Source of the DNA: Caulobacter segnis
GTDB taxonomy: Bacteria; Pseudomonadota; Alphaproteobacteria; Caulobacterales; Caulobacteraceae
Assembly (NCBI RefSeq): GCF_019931575.1
Contig: NZ_CP082923.1
Span: 868,001-932,000, forward strand
Direction of reading: 5' to 3'
Length of the DNA: 64,000 bases
Both the position numbers and the translations under genes were made by a program. This document shows positions 44,890-52,902 of the stretch, piece by piece. Position 1 is the first letter of the stretch; each line of letters opens with the position of its first letter. Under the pieces are notes generated by a model. That model had not been told where the DNA came from. It worked only from the letters and a program-made list of their open reading frames with translations, and ran no database searches.

Positions 44890-44917
44890 AGGGGCGCGGA
44901 ACTCGTCCCGCGCCCCT
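44890..44917 (-). terminator. Terminator of the small glycine-zipper gene
   Basis: A 10-bp stem (AGGGGCGCGG / CCGCGCCCCT) with an 8-base loop, about 28 bases after the stop at 44945. On the minus strand it is followed by TTCGCTT. Confidence 0.7.
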
Positions 44918-44944
44918 CGAACCCTTCTCCATCGCCCCTAGCGG

Positions 44945-45247
44945 TTAGCGATAGCGGTACTCGTAATGGCACTTCTTCTTGCCCTTGCCGATCTCGTGAC
45001 CGGCGACGGCGCCGACGGCGCCGCCCAGCAGCGTGCCTTCGGTCTTGTTGCCGTGGCCGGCGACGGTGTTGCCCAGCAGGGCGCCGCCGAGGCCGCCGAT
45101 GACGGCGCCGTTCTTGGCCTTGGACTTGTTGCAGACCAGGACGCGGTAGCGGCTGCGCGACTGGGCGTCGGCGGCGGTGACGACCACGCTGCTGGCGGTG
45201 AAGCCGACGACGGTGGCCAGGACGATAGCTTTCAGGCGGGCGCGCAT
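44945..45247 (-). CDS. Glycine-zipper 2TM envelope protein, 100 aa
   Basis: Signal peptide (AIVLATVVGFTASSVVVTAADA), then a glycine-zipper hairpin (GAVIGGLGGALLGNTVAG and GTLLGGAVGAVAGHEIG), which is typical of the 17-kDa antigen/SlyB-like group and may insert in a membrane. Two Cys (RVLVCNKS, KKCHYEY) remain in the mature part. The protein is 118 bases downstream of a larger glycine-zipper gene on the same strand. A long-range inverted repeat lies between them. Confidence 0.82.
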   Translation of the reverse strand: MRARLKAIVLATVVGFTASSVVVTAADAQSRSRYRVLVCNKSKAKNGAVIGGLGGALLGNTVAGHGNKTEGTLLGGAVGAVAGHEIGKGKKKCHYEYRYR

Positions 45248-45297
45248 GGCGGGCTCTCCGATAGTGTTCTTGGTTTAGATCCCTCGGGTCGTAAACG

Positions 45298-45350
45298 CCC
45301 AAGCTGACGGCGGGTTTCCAGAAAGTCGGCTACCTGACCTCCAGCTTGGG
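45298..45350. repeat. Inverted repeat in the leader between glycine-zipper genes
   Basis: CCCAAGCTG (45298-45306) and CAGCTTGGG (45342-45350), 9-bp perfect arms 35 bases apart. It could form a 5' leader structure or an operator for the 45247 gene. Confidence 0.45.
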
Positions 45351-45365
45351 TCTTACGGTTCGGGA

Positions 45366-46373
45366 TCAGCCGTCGACGCGGTAGCGGCCGTCGGCGTCGG
45401 GGCAGACGCGCACGTAGCGGGTCTCGACACGGCCGTTGTACTCGGTCGGGGCCGGGGCCAGGCGGCAGCGCTCGCTGGCCTCGGCGTAGCGGCCGTCGGC
45501 GTAGCGATAGGGCTGGGTCTGGTCGTAGCTGTAGTAGCTGCCGCGCGTGTCGCACTTGGCCGAGGCGTTGCCCACGGCCGCGCCGACGCCGGCCCCGACC
45601 AGGGCGCCGAGGACGGTGCCTTCCGGACGGGCGTTGCGGGCGGCGACGTTCGAGCCCAGCGCCGCGCCGGCCAGGGCCCCGATCACCCCGCCGACGGTGG
45701 CGTTGCGCTTGGCGTCCTGGCGACAGTCGTTCGGGTAGTTGACGTTGGCGCTGGTGTCGATGCTGTAGGCTCCGGCATAGGGCGCGGCGTAGCGGCTGGC
45801 CTCGCCCGGATAGCGGCGGTCATAGGCGCCCGCGCCGCGACGGAGGTCATAGTCGTCGCGGGCCGACAGGTAGCGGTCGCGGTCACGCTGCCACTGCTCG
45901 CGGCCGACGTCGTAGCCGCTGGCGTAGCCGACGCCGCTGGCGCGGAAGCGGTCGGCCTCGCTGGGGTGGCGACGGTCGTAGGCGCCTTCGCCGTTGCGGC
46001 GGTCATAGTCGTAGCGGGCGCGTTCGTAGTTGGCGCGAGCGCGCTCGAAGTCGGCCTGCTCGGCGTAGTAGGCGGCGCTGTCGCGATATTGGGCGACGCG
46101 GTAGCGCTCGGCATAGGTCGGATAGCGGCGGTCATAGGCCCCGCGGCCGTAGCGGCGGTCATAGTCGTCGCGGTTGTGGATGTAGTTGGCGCGGTCGCGC
46201 TCGTAGGCCGCCTGGCGGTCCTGATATTCGGCCACGCGCTCGTAGTAGTTGGCGCGCTGGTTGTCGTAGTTTCGCAGGCTCTGCTGATAGGCCGAGTCCT
46301 GCGCGAAGGCGGGGGCGATCGCGCCGCACGCCACGGTGGCGGCCAGCACGGCGGCCAAGGTCTTGGAAGTCAT
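45366..46373 (-). CDS. Glycine-zipper protein with Tyr/Arg-rich repeats
   Basis: 335 residues with a signal peptide (TLAAVLAATVACGAIAPAFA). The mature protein has a Tyr/Arg-rich coiled region followed by three imperfect ~22-residue repeats of the pattern D-Y-D-x-R-x-G-x-G-A-Y-D-R-R-x-P (for example DYDRRYGRGAYDRRYPTYAE and DYDRRNGEGAYDRRHPSEAD). A glycine zipper follows (GGVIGALAGAALGSNVAA; GALVGAGVGAAVG), with four Cys in the C-terminal half. I infer an envelope or surface structural protein. Shared zipper and Tyr/Arg composition link it to the gene at 52240. Confidence 0.8.
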   Translation of the reverse strand: MTSKTLAAVLAATVACGAIAPAFAQDSAYQQSLRNYDNQRANYYERVAEYQDRQAAYERDRANYIHNRDDYDRRYGRGAYDRRYPTYAERYRVAQYRDSAAYYAEQADFERARANYERARYDYDRRNGEGAYDRRHPSEADRFRASGVGYASGYDVGREQWQRDRDRYLSARDDYDLRRGAGAYDRRYPGEASRYAAPYAGAYSIDTSANVNYPNDCRQDAKRNATVGGVIGALAGAALGSNVAARNARPEGTVLGALVGAGVGAAVGNASAKCDTRGSYYSYDQTQPYRYADGRYAEASERCRLAPAPTEYNGRVETRYVRVCPDADGRYRVDG

Positions 46374-46513
46374 GAGAGTGTCTCCGTTCCCTCTAGAACG
46401 GATCGACGGCCGACCCCCGACAGTTGGGTCGCCAATCCAGGTTCATTGTCCCTGCGCAAACAAAAGCTCGCGGCGGGGCGAAGTTCCCGGATCTTGACCT
46501 TTTCAACCCTTGG

Positions 46514-47266
46514 TCAGTCCTTGGTCACGGTCATCATGTAGTTGATGTCGGCATCGTTCGACCGGCTCCAGCGGCCGGTCAGGGGGTTGTAGGCCACGCC
46601 GAACGGGCCCTGCATCGCGACCGGCTCGCCGGCGAGGAAGGCGCGCAGCTCCTCGGGCTTGAGGAACTGGTTCCAGTCGTGGGTGCCGGGCGGCACCCAC
46701 CGCAGCACGTATTCGGCCCCGATCTTGGCCAGGGCCAGGGCCTTCAGCGTGCGGTTCAGGGTGGCGACGATCATCAGGCCGCCGGGCTTGAGCAGGCGCG
46801 AGCAGGTGCGCAGGAACTCGCCCGGGTCGGCGACGTGCTCGATGACCTCCATGGTCAAGACGACGTCGAACGGCCCCGCGCCCTCGGCCAGCAGCTGCTC
46901 GGCGGTGGCGGGACGGTAGCCGATGTCCAGGCCCTGCTCGGCCGCGTGGGTGGCGGCGGTCTTGATGTTCTTTTCCGAGGCGTCGATGGCGGTGACGGCG
47001 AAACCCAGGCGGGCCATCGGCTCGGACAGCAGCCCGCCGCCGCAGCCGATGTCGAGCAGGGACAGGCCCTCGAACGGGGCGCGGGCGTTGGTGTCGCGGC
47101 CGAACCGCTCCAGCGCCTGCTCGCGGATGAAGGCCAGGCGGCAGGGATTGAACACGTGCAGCGGCGCGAACTTGCCCTTGGGATCCCACCACTCGGCCGC
47201 GATGGCCGAGAACCGCGCCACGTCGGCGGGGTCGATGCTCCAGGAGGGGGCGGCGCTCTGAGTCAT
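46514..47266 (-). CDS. ubiG: Ubiquinone biosynthesis O-methyltransferase UbiG
   Basis: SAM-dependent enzyme for both O-methylation steps in ubiquinone synthesis. 250 residues from ATG 47266, chosen because the family begins here ([21 protein letters not shown]). The SAM motif is [19 protein letters not shown], followed by [10 protein letters not shown] and the UbiG-specific segment [18 protein letters not shown]. The start lies two bases after the stop of a toxin-like gene. The divergent lysC gene is on the other side of that toxin-antitoxin pair. Confidence 0.94.
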   Translation of the reverse strand: MTQSAAPSWSIDPADVARFSAIAAEWWDPKGKFAPLHVFNPCRLAFIREQALERFGRDTNARAPFEGLSLLDIGCGGGLLSEPMARLGFAVTAIDASEKNIKTAATHAAEQGLDIGYRPATAEQLLAEGAGPFDVVLTMEVIEHVADPGEFLRTCSRLLKPGGLMIVATLNRTLKALALAKIGAEYVLRWVPPGTHDWNQFLKPEELRAFLAGEPVAMQGPFGVAYNPLTGRWSRSNDADINYMMTVTKD

Positions 47267-47268
47267 GG

Positions 47269-47655
47269 TCAGCGTATGAGCACGACTTCGACCGGCAGGT
47301 CCAGATCGGTCCACACCCTATCGGCGGTCATGACGGGCAGCTTCTCGCGCATGGCCAGGGCCAGGCAGGCGCGATCGCCGAGGGAGAGACCCTTGTGGCG
47401 AGTGGCGGCGCGGAGGAGGGCGGTCCGCATCGCCAGATCGCGGTCGAAGTCGGCGACGCTAAGCGAGAAGGCGTCCAGTTGATGGTCGACCTGGGCCGGC
47501 GACAGGCCGCTGTCCAACAGCTTGGACATCACCTCCGTCAGATTGACCGAACTGATCGCGGCGCCGGCTAGAGCGACCGCCACATGATCCCGGCCATGTT
47601 CCCGAAAGGCCAAGGCGAGGATCGCCGAAGAATCCATGACGACCTCAGTCGTCAT
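47269..47655 (-). CDS. PIN-domain toxin, VapC-like
   Basis: 128-residue PIN-fold ribonuclease-like protein. The four acidic residues are present: Asp in [10 protein letters not shown], Glu in NLTEVMSKL, Asp in [11 protein letters not shown] and Asp in MTADRVW. VapC toxins cleave tRNA or rRNA. Its start overlaps the upstream gene by 11 bases, and that gene encodes an AbrB-type antitoxin-like protein. The stop lies two bases before ubiG, so ubiG may depend on transcription through this module. Confidence 0.85.
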   Translation of the reverse strand: MTTEVVMDSSAILALAFREHGRDHVAVALAGAAISSVNLTEVMSKLLDSGLSPAQVDHQLDAFSLSVADFDRDLAMRTALLRAATRHKGLSLGDRACLALAMREKLPVMTADRVWTDLDLPVEVVLIR

Positions 47656-48163
47656 GGCGCGCCCCGGCCCCGTCCATCTGGCCTTCGAGCGTGTCGATCG
47701 CGGCCTCGCGCCGGCGCTCCTCGATCAATTCCTCCGACGCCAACATGCCGGGAGGGTGCGGCGCCTCCAGCCGCGCCTTCATCAGCCGTAGCCCGGTTTG
47801 GCCGCTGACCAAGGTGAATGTCTCTTCGCCCAGATCGGCGACGATGAGGCCGCCCGGCGCCGAGCCCAGCGCCTTCAGCACCTCGGGCGGCAAGACGACC
47901 GCACCGTTCGCCTCGACGCTCAGGAAATAGGTGTGGGGAGGTTTGTACTCGAAGGGCCTGACGTCTGCTTCGGCCATGCCGTCGGCCGCCATCGAGGCCA
48001 GCGTGGGCGGACCGGGCTCCTCCAGCACGTTGCGCACATGCTGATAGCGCTTGCCCAGCAGCCGGGCGATCTCGGCGCGGGGATAGCCGGCGGCGGCCAG
48101 GGCGCGGATCTTGGCGGCCACCGTCTTACAGTCGGCCAGCGTCTTCTTGAGCTCGGGCGTCAT
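47645..48163 (-). CDS. VapB-like antitoxin with N-terminal HTH and AbrB-type domain
   Basis: 172 residues from ATG 48163. Residues about 10-45 suggest an HTH (KIRALAAAGYPRAEIARLLG, then RYQHVRNVL). Residues about 80-115 match a SpoVT-AbrB swapped-hairpin domain (FLSVEANGAVVLPPEVLKAL). The C-terminal part (ARLEAPHPPGMLASEELIEE) probably neutralises the PIN toxin. It is longer than typical VapB (about 75-90 residues) because of the added N-terminal region. It would autoregulate; a promoter with repeats lies upstream. Confidence 0.8.
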   Translation of the reverse strand: MTPELKKTLADCKTVAAKIRALAAAGYPRAEIARLLGKRYQHVRNVLEEPGPPTLASMAADGMAEADVRPFEYKPPHTYFLSVEANGAVVLPPEVLKALGSAPGGLIVADLGEETFTLVSGQTGLRLMKARLEAPHPPGMLASEELIEERRREAAIDTLEGQMDGAGARHDD

Positions 48164-48192
48164 GGGCCCTCCGGCGCGAACTTGGATAGGTA

Positions 48193-48222
48193 GATAGTCA
48201 GTCAGGTTTCGGTGTGAGTCAA
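48193..48222 (-). promoter_or_regulatory. Candidate promoter of the toxin-antitoxin/ubiG operon
   Basis: On the minus strand TTGACT (48217-48222) is followed after 17 bases by GACTATC (48193-48199), similar to the alphaproteobacterial sigma-73 consensus. A direct CTATC repeat beyond it could be an antitoxin operator. Confidence 0.5.
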
Positions 48223-48261
48223 TTGCACGGTCGCCGCGACGAAAAAGACACATCGGCGACA

Positions 48262-48290
48262 TTGCCGTTGCGCCATCGCCCCGCTAGAAG
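48262..48290 (+). promoter_or_regulatory. Candidate promoter of lysC
   Basis: TTGCCG (48262-48267) with GCTAGAAG (48283-48290), spacing 15, resembling the alphaproteobacterial pattern TTGACG...GCTANAWC. The lysC start is about 75 bases downstream. Confidence 0.45.
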
Positions 48291-48365
48291 GCCCGAGCTT
48301 GCGCGAGGGGGAGCGATCCGGCCGCGCGGGCGCAAGAAATAACCAAGTGTCGAGGTACCAAGGAC

Positions 48366-49613
48366 GTGTCACGTCTGGTGATGAAGTTCGGCGGCACGTC
48401 GGTGGCCGACCTGGAGCGCATCCGCCGTGTGGCGCGCCTGGTCGCCGCCGAGGTCGCGACGGGCAAGCAGGTGGCGGTGGTCGTGTCGGCCATGTCGGGC
48501 AAGACCAACGAGCTGGTCGCCTGGACCGACGGCGCCGGCCGCGCCGCTCAGGGTCTTCCGGAATCGGACGACGAGTACGACGCCGTCGTCGCCTCGGGCG
48601 AGCAGGTCACGGCCGGCCTGCTGGCCATGACCCTGCGCAACATGGGCCACAAGGCCCGTTCGTTCCTGGGCTGGCAGGTGCCGATCATCACGGACGAGGC
48701 CCACGGCCGCGCCCGGATCGAGGAGATCCCCTCGGCGAACCTGGACGAGTGCTTCGCGAACGGCGAGATCGCCGTCATCGCCGGCTTCCAGGGCGTGACC
48801 CCCAAGCAGCGGATCACCACCCTGGGCCGGGGCGGCTCGGACACCTCCGCCGTGGCCATCGCCGCCGCCGTCAAGGGCGCGTGCGACATCTACACGGACG
48901 TGGACGGGGTCTACACCACCGACCCGCGGATCGAGAGCAAGGCCAAGCGCCTGGCCAAGATCAGCTACGAAGAGATGCTTGAAATGGCCTCGCTGGGGGC
49001 CAAGGTGCTGCAGACCCGCTCGGTCGAGATGGCCATGGCCCATCGCGTCCCGGTGCGGGTGCTGTCGAGTTTCGTCGAGCCGGGCGAAGCCCCCGGCCAA
49101 GGTACGATCGTCTGCGACGAGGAAGAAATCATGGAAAAGCGCATCGTCTCGGGCGTCGCCTACAGCCGCGACGAAGCCAAGATCACCCTGCTGGGCCTGC
49201 CCGACCATCCGGGCGTGTCCTCGCAGATCTTCGGCCGCCTGGCCGACGCCAACGTCAATGTCGACATGATCGTGCAGTCGCGCGCCCGCAGCGCCGCGAC
49301 CGCCAACATGGAGTTCACGGTCGGCAAGCGTGACGCAGCCCGCGCCGTCGAGATCGTCCGCGCCGCCCAGGCCGAGATCGGCTTCGAGGACGTCGCCGTC
49401 GACGAGGACGTCTCCAAGGTGTCGGTCATCGGCGTCGGCATGCGCAGCCACGCCGGCGTCGCCCAGTCGATGTTCCAGGCCCTGGCCGAGAAGAACATCA
49501 ACATCCAGGTCATCTCGACCTCGGAGATCAAGATCTCGGTCCTGATCGACGCGGCCTACACCGAACTGGCCGTCCGCGCCCTGCACGCGGTGTACGGGCT
49601 GGACCAGCTGTAA
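48366..49613 (+). CDS. lysC: Aspartate kinase LysC
   Basis: First enzyme of the aspartate family (Lys, Met, Thr, Ile and diaminopimelate for peptidoglycan). 415 residues from GTG 48366. The kinase N-terminus has KFGGTSVADLERI and GRGGSDTSAVAIA. Two C-terminal ACT domains follow (ITLLGLPDHPGVSSQIFGRL; KVSVIGVGMRSHAGVAQSMF), which normally bind Lys and Thr for feedback inhibition. Typical length of the class-II type. A hairpin terminator follows at 49622-49645. Confidence 0.97.
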   Translation: MSRLVMKFGGTSVADLERIRRVARLVAAEVATGKQVAVVVSAMSGKTNELVAWTDGAGRAAQGLPESDDEYDAVVASGEQVTAGLLAMTLRNMGHKARSFLGWQVPIITDEAHGRARIEEIPSANLDECFANGEIAVIAGFQGVTPKQRITTLGRGGSDTSAVAIAAAVKGACDIYTDVDGVYTTDPRIESKAKRLAKISYEEMLEMASLGAKVLQTRSVEMAMAHRVPVRVLSSFVEPGEAPGQGTIVCDEEEIMEKRIVSGVAYSRDEAKITLLGLPDHPGVSSQIFGRLADANVNVDMIVQSRARSAATANMEFTVGKRDAARAVEIVRAAQAEIGFEDVAVDEDVSKVSVIGVGMRSHAGVAQSMFQALAEKNINIQVISTSEIKISVLIDAAYTELAVRALHAVYGLDQL

Positions 49614-49621
49614 GAGACGAG

Positions 49622-49645
49622 GGCGGAGCGCGATCGCGCTCCGCC
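49622..49645 (+). terminator. Palindromic hairpin after lysC
   Basis: GGCGGAGCGCGA/TCGCGCTCCGCC, a perfect 24-base palindrome nine bases after the lysC stop. Weak U-run (GTTGT), so probably partial termination. Confidence 0.7.
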
Positions 49646-49703
49646 GTTGTCCAAACGTCGTGTTCTGACGTTATGAAGGCGCAGCGCGCTTTCGAGAGTT
49701 TCC

Positions 49704-50168
49704 ATGTCCGACGTCTTCAAGTTCGATCCCGACGCCAAGACCGTCACCTTCCACGGTGATGCGGGCCTGGACCTGCTGTACGACCTGCTGCTGCGCGCCA
49801 AGTTCGGCGACGGCTACGAGAAGCCGCTGCTGATCAGCCCGTGGCTGGCCGCCCTGCTGAACCAGCTGGACAAGGCCCTGCCGGACGATGGTCAATGGTT
49901 CCCGGAAAAGCCGGGTCAGCCGATCTTCGACACCGACGACCTCCTGGCCATGGGCGACGCGGTCATCGAGGAAGGTCACACCGTCGGCTGGTGGACCATG
50001 ACCGAGCCGGAAAAGCGCGCCTATCTCCGCAACGTCGTCGCCGCCCCGCACCCGCTGACCGACCTCGAGGTCGAGTTCATCGAGAACGACATCGACGCGG
50101 CCCTCGCCCAGGCCCGTCGCCTGGTCCAGGACGCCGACGAGCCCCTGGCCCTGCCGGGACACGGCTGA
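49704..50168 (+). CDS. Conserved protein of unknown function, 154 aa
   Basis: A soluble, acidic 154-residue protein with no signal peptide. Notable stretches are FHGDAGLDLLYDLLLRAKFG, the Trp-rich middle (GHTVGWWTMTEPEKRAYL) and a helical C-terminus. It starts at ATG 49704, 90 bases after the lysC stop, and reads in the same direction. I do not recognise the family. Composition and codon use are typical of neighbours. Confidence 0.72.
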   Translation: MSDVFKFDPDAKTVTFHGDAGLDLLYDLLLRAKFGDGYEKPLLISPWLAALLNQLDKALPDDGQWFPEKPGQPIFDTDDLLAMGDAVIEEGHTVGWWTMTEPEKRAYLRNVVAAPHPLTDLEVEFIENDIDAALAQARRLVQDADEPLALPGHG

Positions 50169-50186
50169 TCCCGCTATAGTCGCGGC

Positions 50187-50918
50187 ATGGGCCACGACCT
50201 GACCGCCCCCGCCGAACTGTCGTTCCGCCGCTACGGCGAGGGCGCGCCGCCGCACGTCCACGCCTTCGACCAGATCGTGCTGCCGCGCCGGGGCGTGCTG
50301 GAGATGGAGATCGACGGCAAGGGCGGCCGGGTCGATCCGGGCCGCGCGGCGGTGGTGCCGCCCGGCGCGCGCCACGCCTTCGCCGCCTCGGGCGAGAACC
50401 TGTTCGTGGTCGCCGACATCGGCGGGACCCTGATGAAGCCGTTCGTGGCCCTGCGCGAGCGGCCGTTCGCCCCGGTCACCGGCGCGGTGCGCGGCCTGCT
50501 GGACTATCTCGCCGGCGAGGTCCCCGGCGCGATCGAGACCGGAGTGGCCAGCCTGTGGACCCCGCTGCTGCTGCGCGGCCTGTCGGCGGCGCCGATCAAC
50601 GTGGATCCACGCCTGGCCCGCGCCGCCGCGCTGATCGAGGCCCGCTTCGACCAGCCGCTCACCGTCCGCGACCTGGCCGGCGAGGCCGGCATGAGCCAGA
50701 GCCGGTTCTTCACGCGGTTCGCCGACGCCTATGGGACCACGCCCCACGGGGCCTTGTCCGACGCCCGGCTGCGGGCGGCGCAAAGGCTGCTTTCGGACAC
50801 CACCCTCTCGATCGCCGAGATCGCCGTTCGCACCGGCCACGGCGACCAGAGCGCGCTGACCAGACGTATGAAGACGGTGCTGGGCGTGACGCCGGGGGCG
50901 TGGCGGAAGGGGCGCTAG
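50187..50918 (+). CDS. AraC-family transcriptional regulator with N-terminal cupin
   Basis: 243 residues. The N-terminal half is a cupin-like sensor (PPHVHAFDQIVLPRRGVLEM; VVPPGARHAFAASGEN). The C-terminal half has the two AraC helix-turn-helix motifs (RDLAGEAGMSQSRFFTRFAD and STLSIAEI-type segment TTLSIAEIAVRTGHGDQSAL). An EamA transporter gene follows 69 bases downstream, the likely target. Inducer unknown. Confidence 0.88.
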   Translation: MGHDLTAPAELSFRRYGEGAPPHVHAFDQIVLPRRGVLEMEIDGKGGRVDPGRAAVVPPGARHAFAASGENLFVVADIGGTLMKPFVALRERPFAPVTGAVRGLLDYLAGEVPGAIETGVASLWTPLLLRGLSAAPINVDPRLARAAALIEARFDQPLTVRDLAGEAGMSQSRFFTRFADAYGTTPHGALSDARLRAAQRLLSDTTLSIAEIAVRTGHGDQSALTRRMKTVLGVTPGAWRKGR

Positions 50919-50987
50919 GGAGCATCCGCCAAACCTCCGGGAGCTTTCGCCAAGCCGCCGCTGGTTCGCGGTGCTAAGCGGAAGGCC

Positions 50988-51956
50988 ATGAACACCTCCC
51001 GCAATCTCCTCCTTGGCCTGCTGTGCGGCCTGGTCGCTGGCGCGTTCTGGGGCGGCGTGTTCCTGGCGCCGAAGCTCTTGGACGCCTTCACGCCGCTGCA
51101 GATGACGGCCGGGCGCTACATCGCCTATGGCCTGGCCTCGGCGGTGCTGCTGATCCCGGCCTGGCGGACCGTAATGGGCCGGATGGACGGCCGCGACTGG
51201 CGCGACCTCTTCCTGCTGAGCCTGCTGGGCAACCTGATCTACTATGTGGGCCTGTCGGTCTCGGTGCAGAGCGCGGGCGTGGCCCTGGCCTCGCTGATCA
51301 TCGGCCTGCTGCCGGTGACGGTGACGCTCGTCGGCGCCCATTCCGGGAAAGGGAGGGCGGGGGAGGGGGTTCCGCTCCGCCGCTTGGCCGCGCCCCTGGC
51401 CCTGATCGTGGCCGGCGGGGTCTGCATCAACGTCTCGGTGTTCACGGAAGGCCACGGCGCGGGGATCGGCAAGCAAGTGGTCGGCGTGCTGGGCGCGCTG
51501 CTGGCCCTGGCCATGTGGACCGCCTACGCCGTCTGGAACGCCCGGCGCCTGGCCGCCACGCCCAAGTTCAACAGCCACGAGTGGTCGCTGCTGACCGGCG
51601 TCGCCACGGGCCTGCTGTCGCTGCTGCTGGTGATCCCGGCCTTCGGGCTGGGCGGCAAGGTCCACGCGCCGGCCGCCCATACCCCTGAAGCCTGGGGCTG
51701 GTTCTGGATGGTCAGTTTCGCCGTGGCGATCGGGGCCTCGGTGATCGGCAACGGCCTGTGGAACGCAGCCAGCCGCCTGCTGCCGCTCAGCCTGTCGGGC
51801 CAGATGATCGTGTTCGAGACCCTGTTCGCCCTGCTGTACGGCTTCCTGCACGAAGGCCGCTGGCCGCGCGGGCTGGAGGCGGCGGCGATCGCCCTGATGC
51901 TGGTGGGGGTGCTGTGGTCGGTGCGGCTGCATCGGCCCAAGGTGGATTTGGCTTAG
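50988..51956 (+). CDS. EamA/DMT-family transporter
   Basis: 322-residue inner-membrane protein with about ten hydrophobic segments (two EamA units; SAGVALASLIIGLLPVTVTL marks the first unit's end). Such proteins export amino acids, metabolites or drugs. It lies downstream of an AraC regulator and probably is controlled by it. The 283 bases that follow carry the long palindrome 51980-52093. Confidence 0.87.
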   Translation: MNTSRNLLLGLLCGLVAGAFWGGVFLAPKLLDAFTPLQMTAGRYIAYGLASAVLLIPAWRTVMGRMDGRDWRDLFLLSLLGNLIYYVGLSVSVQSAGVALASLIIGLLPVTVTLVGAHSGKGRAGEGVPLRRLAAPLALIVAGGVCINVSVFTEGHGAGIGKQVVGVLGALLALAMWTAYAVWNARRLAATPKFNSHEWSLLTGVATGLLSLLLVIPAFGLGGKVHAPAAHTPEAWGWFWMVSFAVAIGASVIGNGLWNAASRLLPLSLSGQMIVFETLFALLYGFLHEGRWPRGLEAAAIALMLVGVLWSVRLHRPKVDLA

Positions 51957-51979
51957 CTCTTAACTTCCCCAAATCCGCC

Positions 51980-52093
51980 TCCCCGGCGAAAGCCAGGGCC
52001 CAGATGGAAAAGCGCCGAGGCGCATCCAGGGGCGCTGAGTTCTTCCCATCAGCCCCAGCGATCAGGGATCTGGGCCCCGGCTTTCGCCGGGGA
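51980..52093. repeat. Long palindromic intergenic repeat (CCCGGCGAAAGCC type)
   Basis: Left arm TCCCCGGCGAAAGCCAGGGC (51980 onward) and right arm GCCCCGGCTTTCGCCGGGGA (to 52093), each 26 bases with a single mismatch, separated by about 62 bases. It lies in the gap between the EamA transporter and the glycine-zipper gene. It resembles REP-like dispersed hairpins of alphaproteobacteria; no other full copy is in this window. Confidence 0.82.
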
Positions 52094-52239
52094 AGCCGGG
52101 GGAGGGAGGCCCCCAAAACTTTTTTGCAACATGACGCGAACCTGAACGGCGCGGTTCAAATCAGGTTCAGGCGCGGGGTCCTACAAAGGATCCCAACAGC
52201 GCCGCACAGGGCGACGCTCGAAAGATTAGGAGCCCTGCC

Positions 52240-52626
52240 ATGAAGACCATCGGCAAGTTCACCAAGACCGCGATCGCCGCCACTGTCGCTGGCGCGCTGA
52301 TCGTTCCCGCCTCGACCGCCTTCGCCGGCGAGAAGACCGAGCGCGCCATCATCGGCGCCCTGATCGGCGGCGTGGCCGGTGCGGCCATCGGCGACGGCAA
52401 GACCGACGCGGTCGCCATCGGCGCGGTCGCTGGCGCGGCCCTGGGCGCCACGACGGCCAAGGACAAGCACGACCGTCGCTACAGCCGTTCGTACCGGACC
52501 GCTCCGCGCTACGAGCAGAGCCGCTACTACGACAACAACCGCTACGCCTACGATCGCGGCTACCAGAACAACCGCTACGCCTATGATCGCTACGGCAACC
52601 GTTACGACTACGGCTATCGCCGCTAA
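52240..52626 (+). CDS. Glycine-zipper protein with Tyr/Arg/Asn-rich tail
   Basis: 128 residues with a signal peptide (TAIAATVAGALIVPASTAFA). A glycine zipper follows (IIGALIGGVAGAAIGDG; AIGAVAGAALGATTA). The C-terminal 55 residues are nearly all Tyr, Arg, Asn and Asp, with two copies of NNRYAYDR. Such tails are found in small envelope proteins of alphaproteobacteria; a role in envelope stress or surface structure is inferred. An AGGAG ribosome-binding site precedes ATG 52240. Confidence 0.83.
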   Translation: MKTIGKFTKTAIAATVAGALIVPASTAFAGEKTERAIIGALIGGVAGAAIGDGKTDAVAIGAVAGAALGATTAKDKHDRRYSRSYRTAPRYEQSRYYDNNRYAYDRGYQNNRYAYDRYGNRYDYGYRR

Positions 52627-52676
52627 GCCCCGGATTTCCTCGCTGGAGTCATGATCCCTCCCCCAGCGTGTTCCCT

Positions 52677-52755
52677 GCGCCGCCCCACCCGGGGCGGCGC
52701 TTTTTCGCGCCGACCCGGCTTCAAGCAGGAAAGTCGGGGCGGCGCTTTTTCGTGC
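52677..52755 (+). terminator. Strong terminator with a duplicated half
   Basis: GCGCCGCCCC-ACCC-GGGGCGGCGC-TTTTT (52677-52705) is a canonical Rho-independent terminator after the glycine-zipper gene. The 3' half and T-run (GGGGCGGCGCTTTTTCG) recur at 52737-52753, so the unit seems to have been partly duplicated. Confidence 0.9.
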
Positions 52756-52902
52756 CTGCGCACCTAATCGCTGTTCGGTTGATCCAGGTCGCTTCCGCGC
52801 GGGCGAAAACTGCTATAGCCCCCATGTAGAGGACGGATCGGTTTTAACCCCTGGCGGCTGAAGCTGGGCTACAAACCAATTCTCGCTTTAGGGAGCGCGC
52901 TC

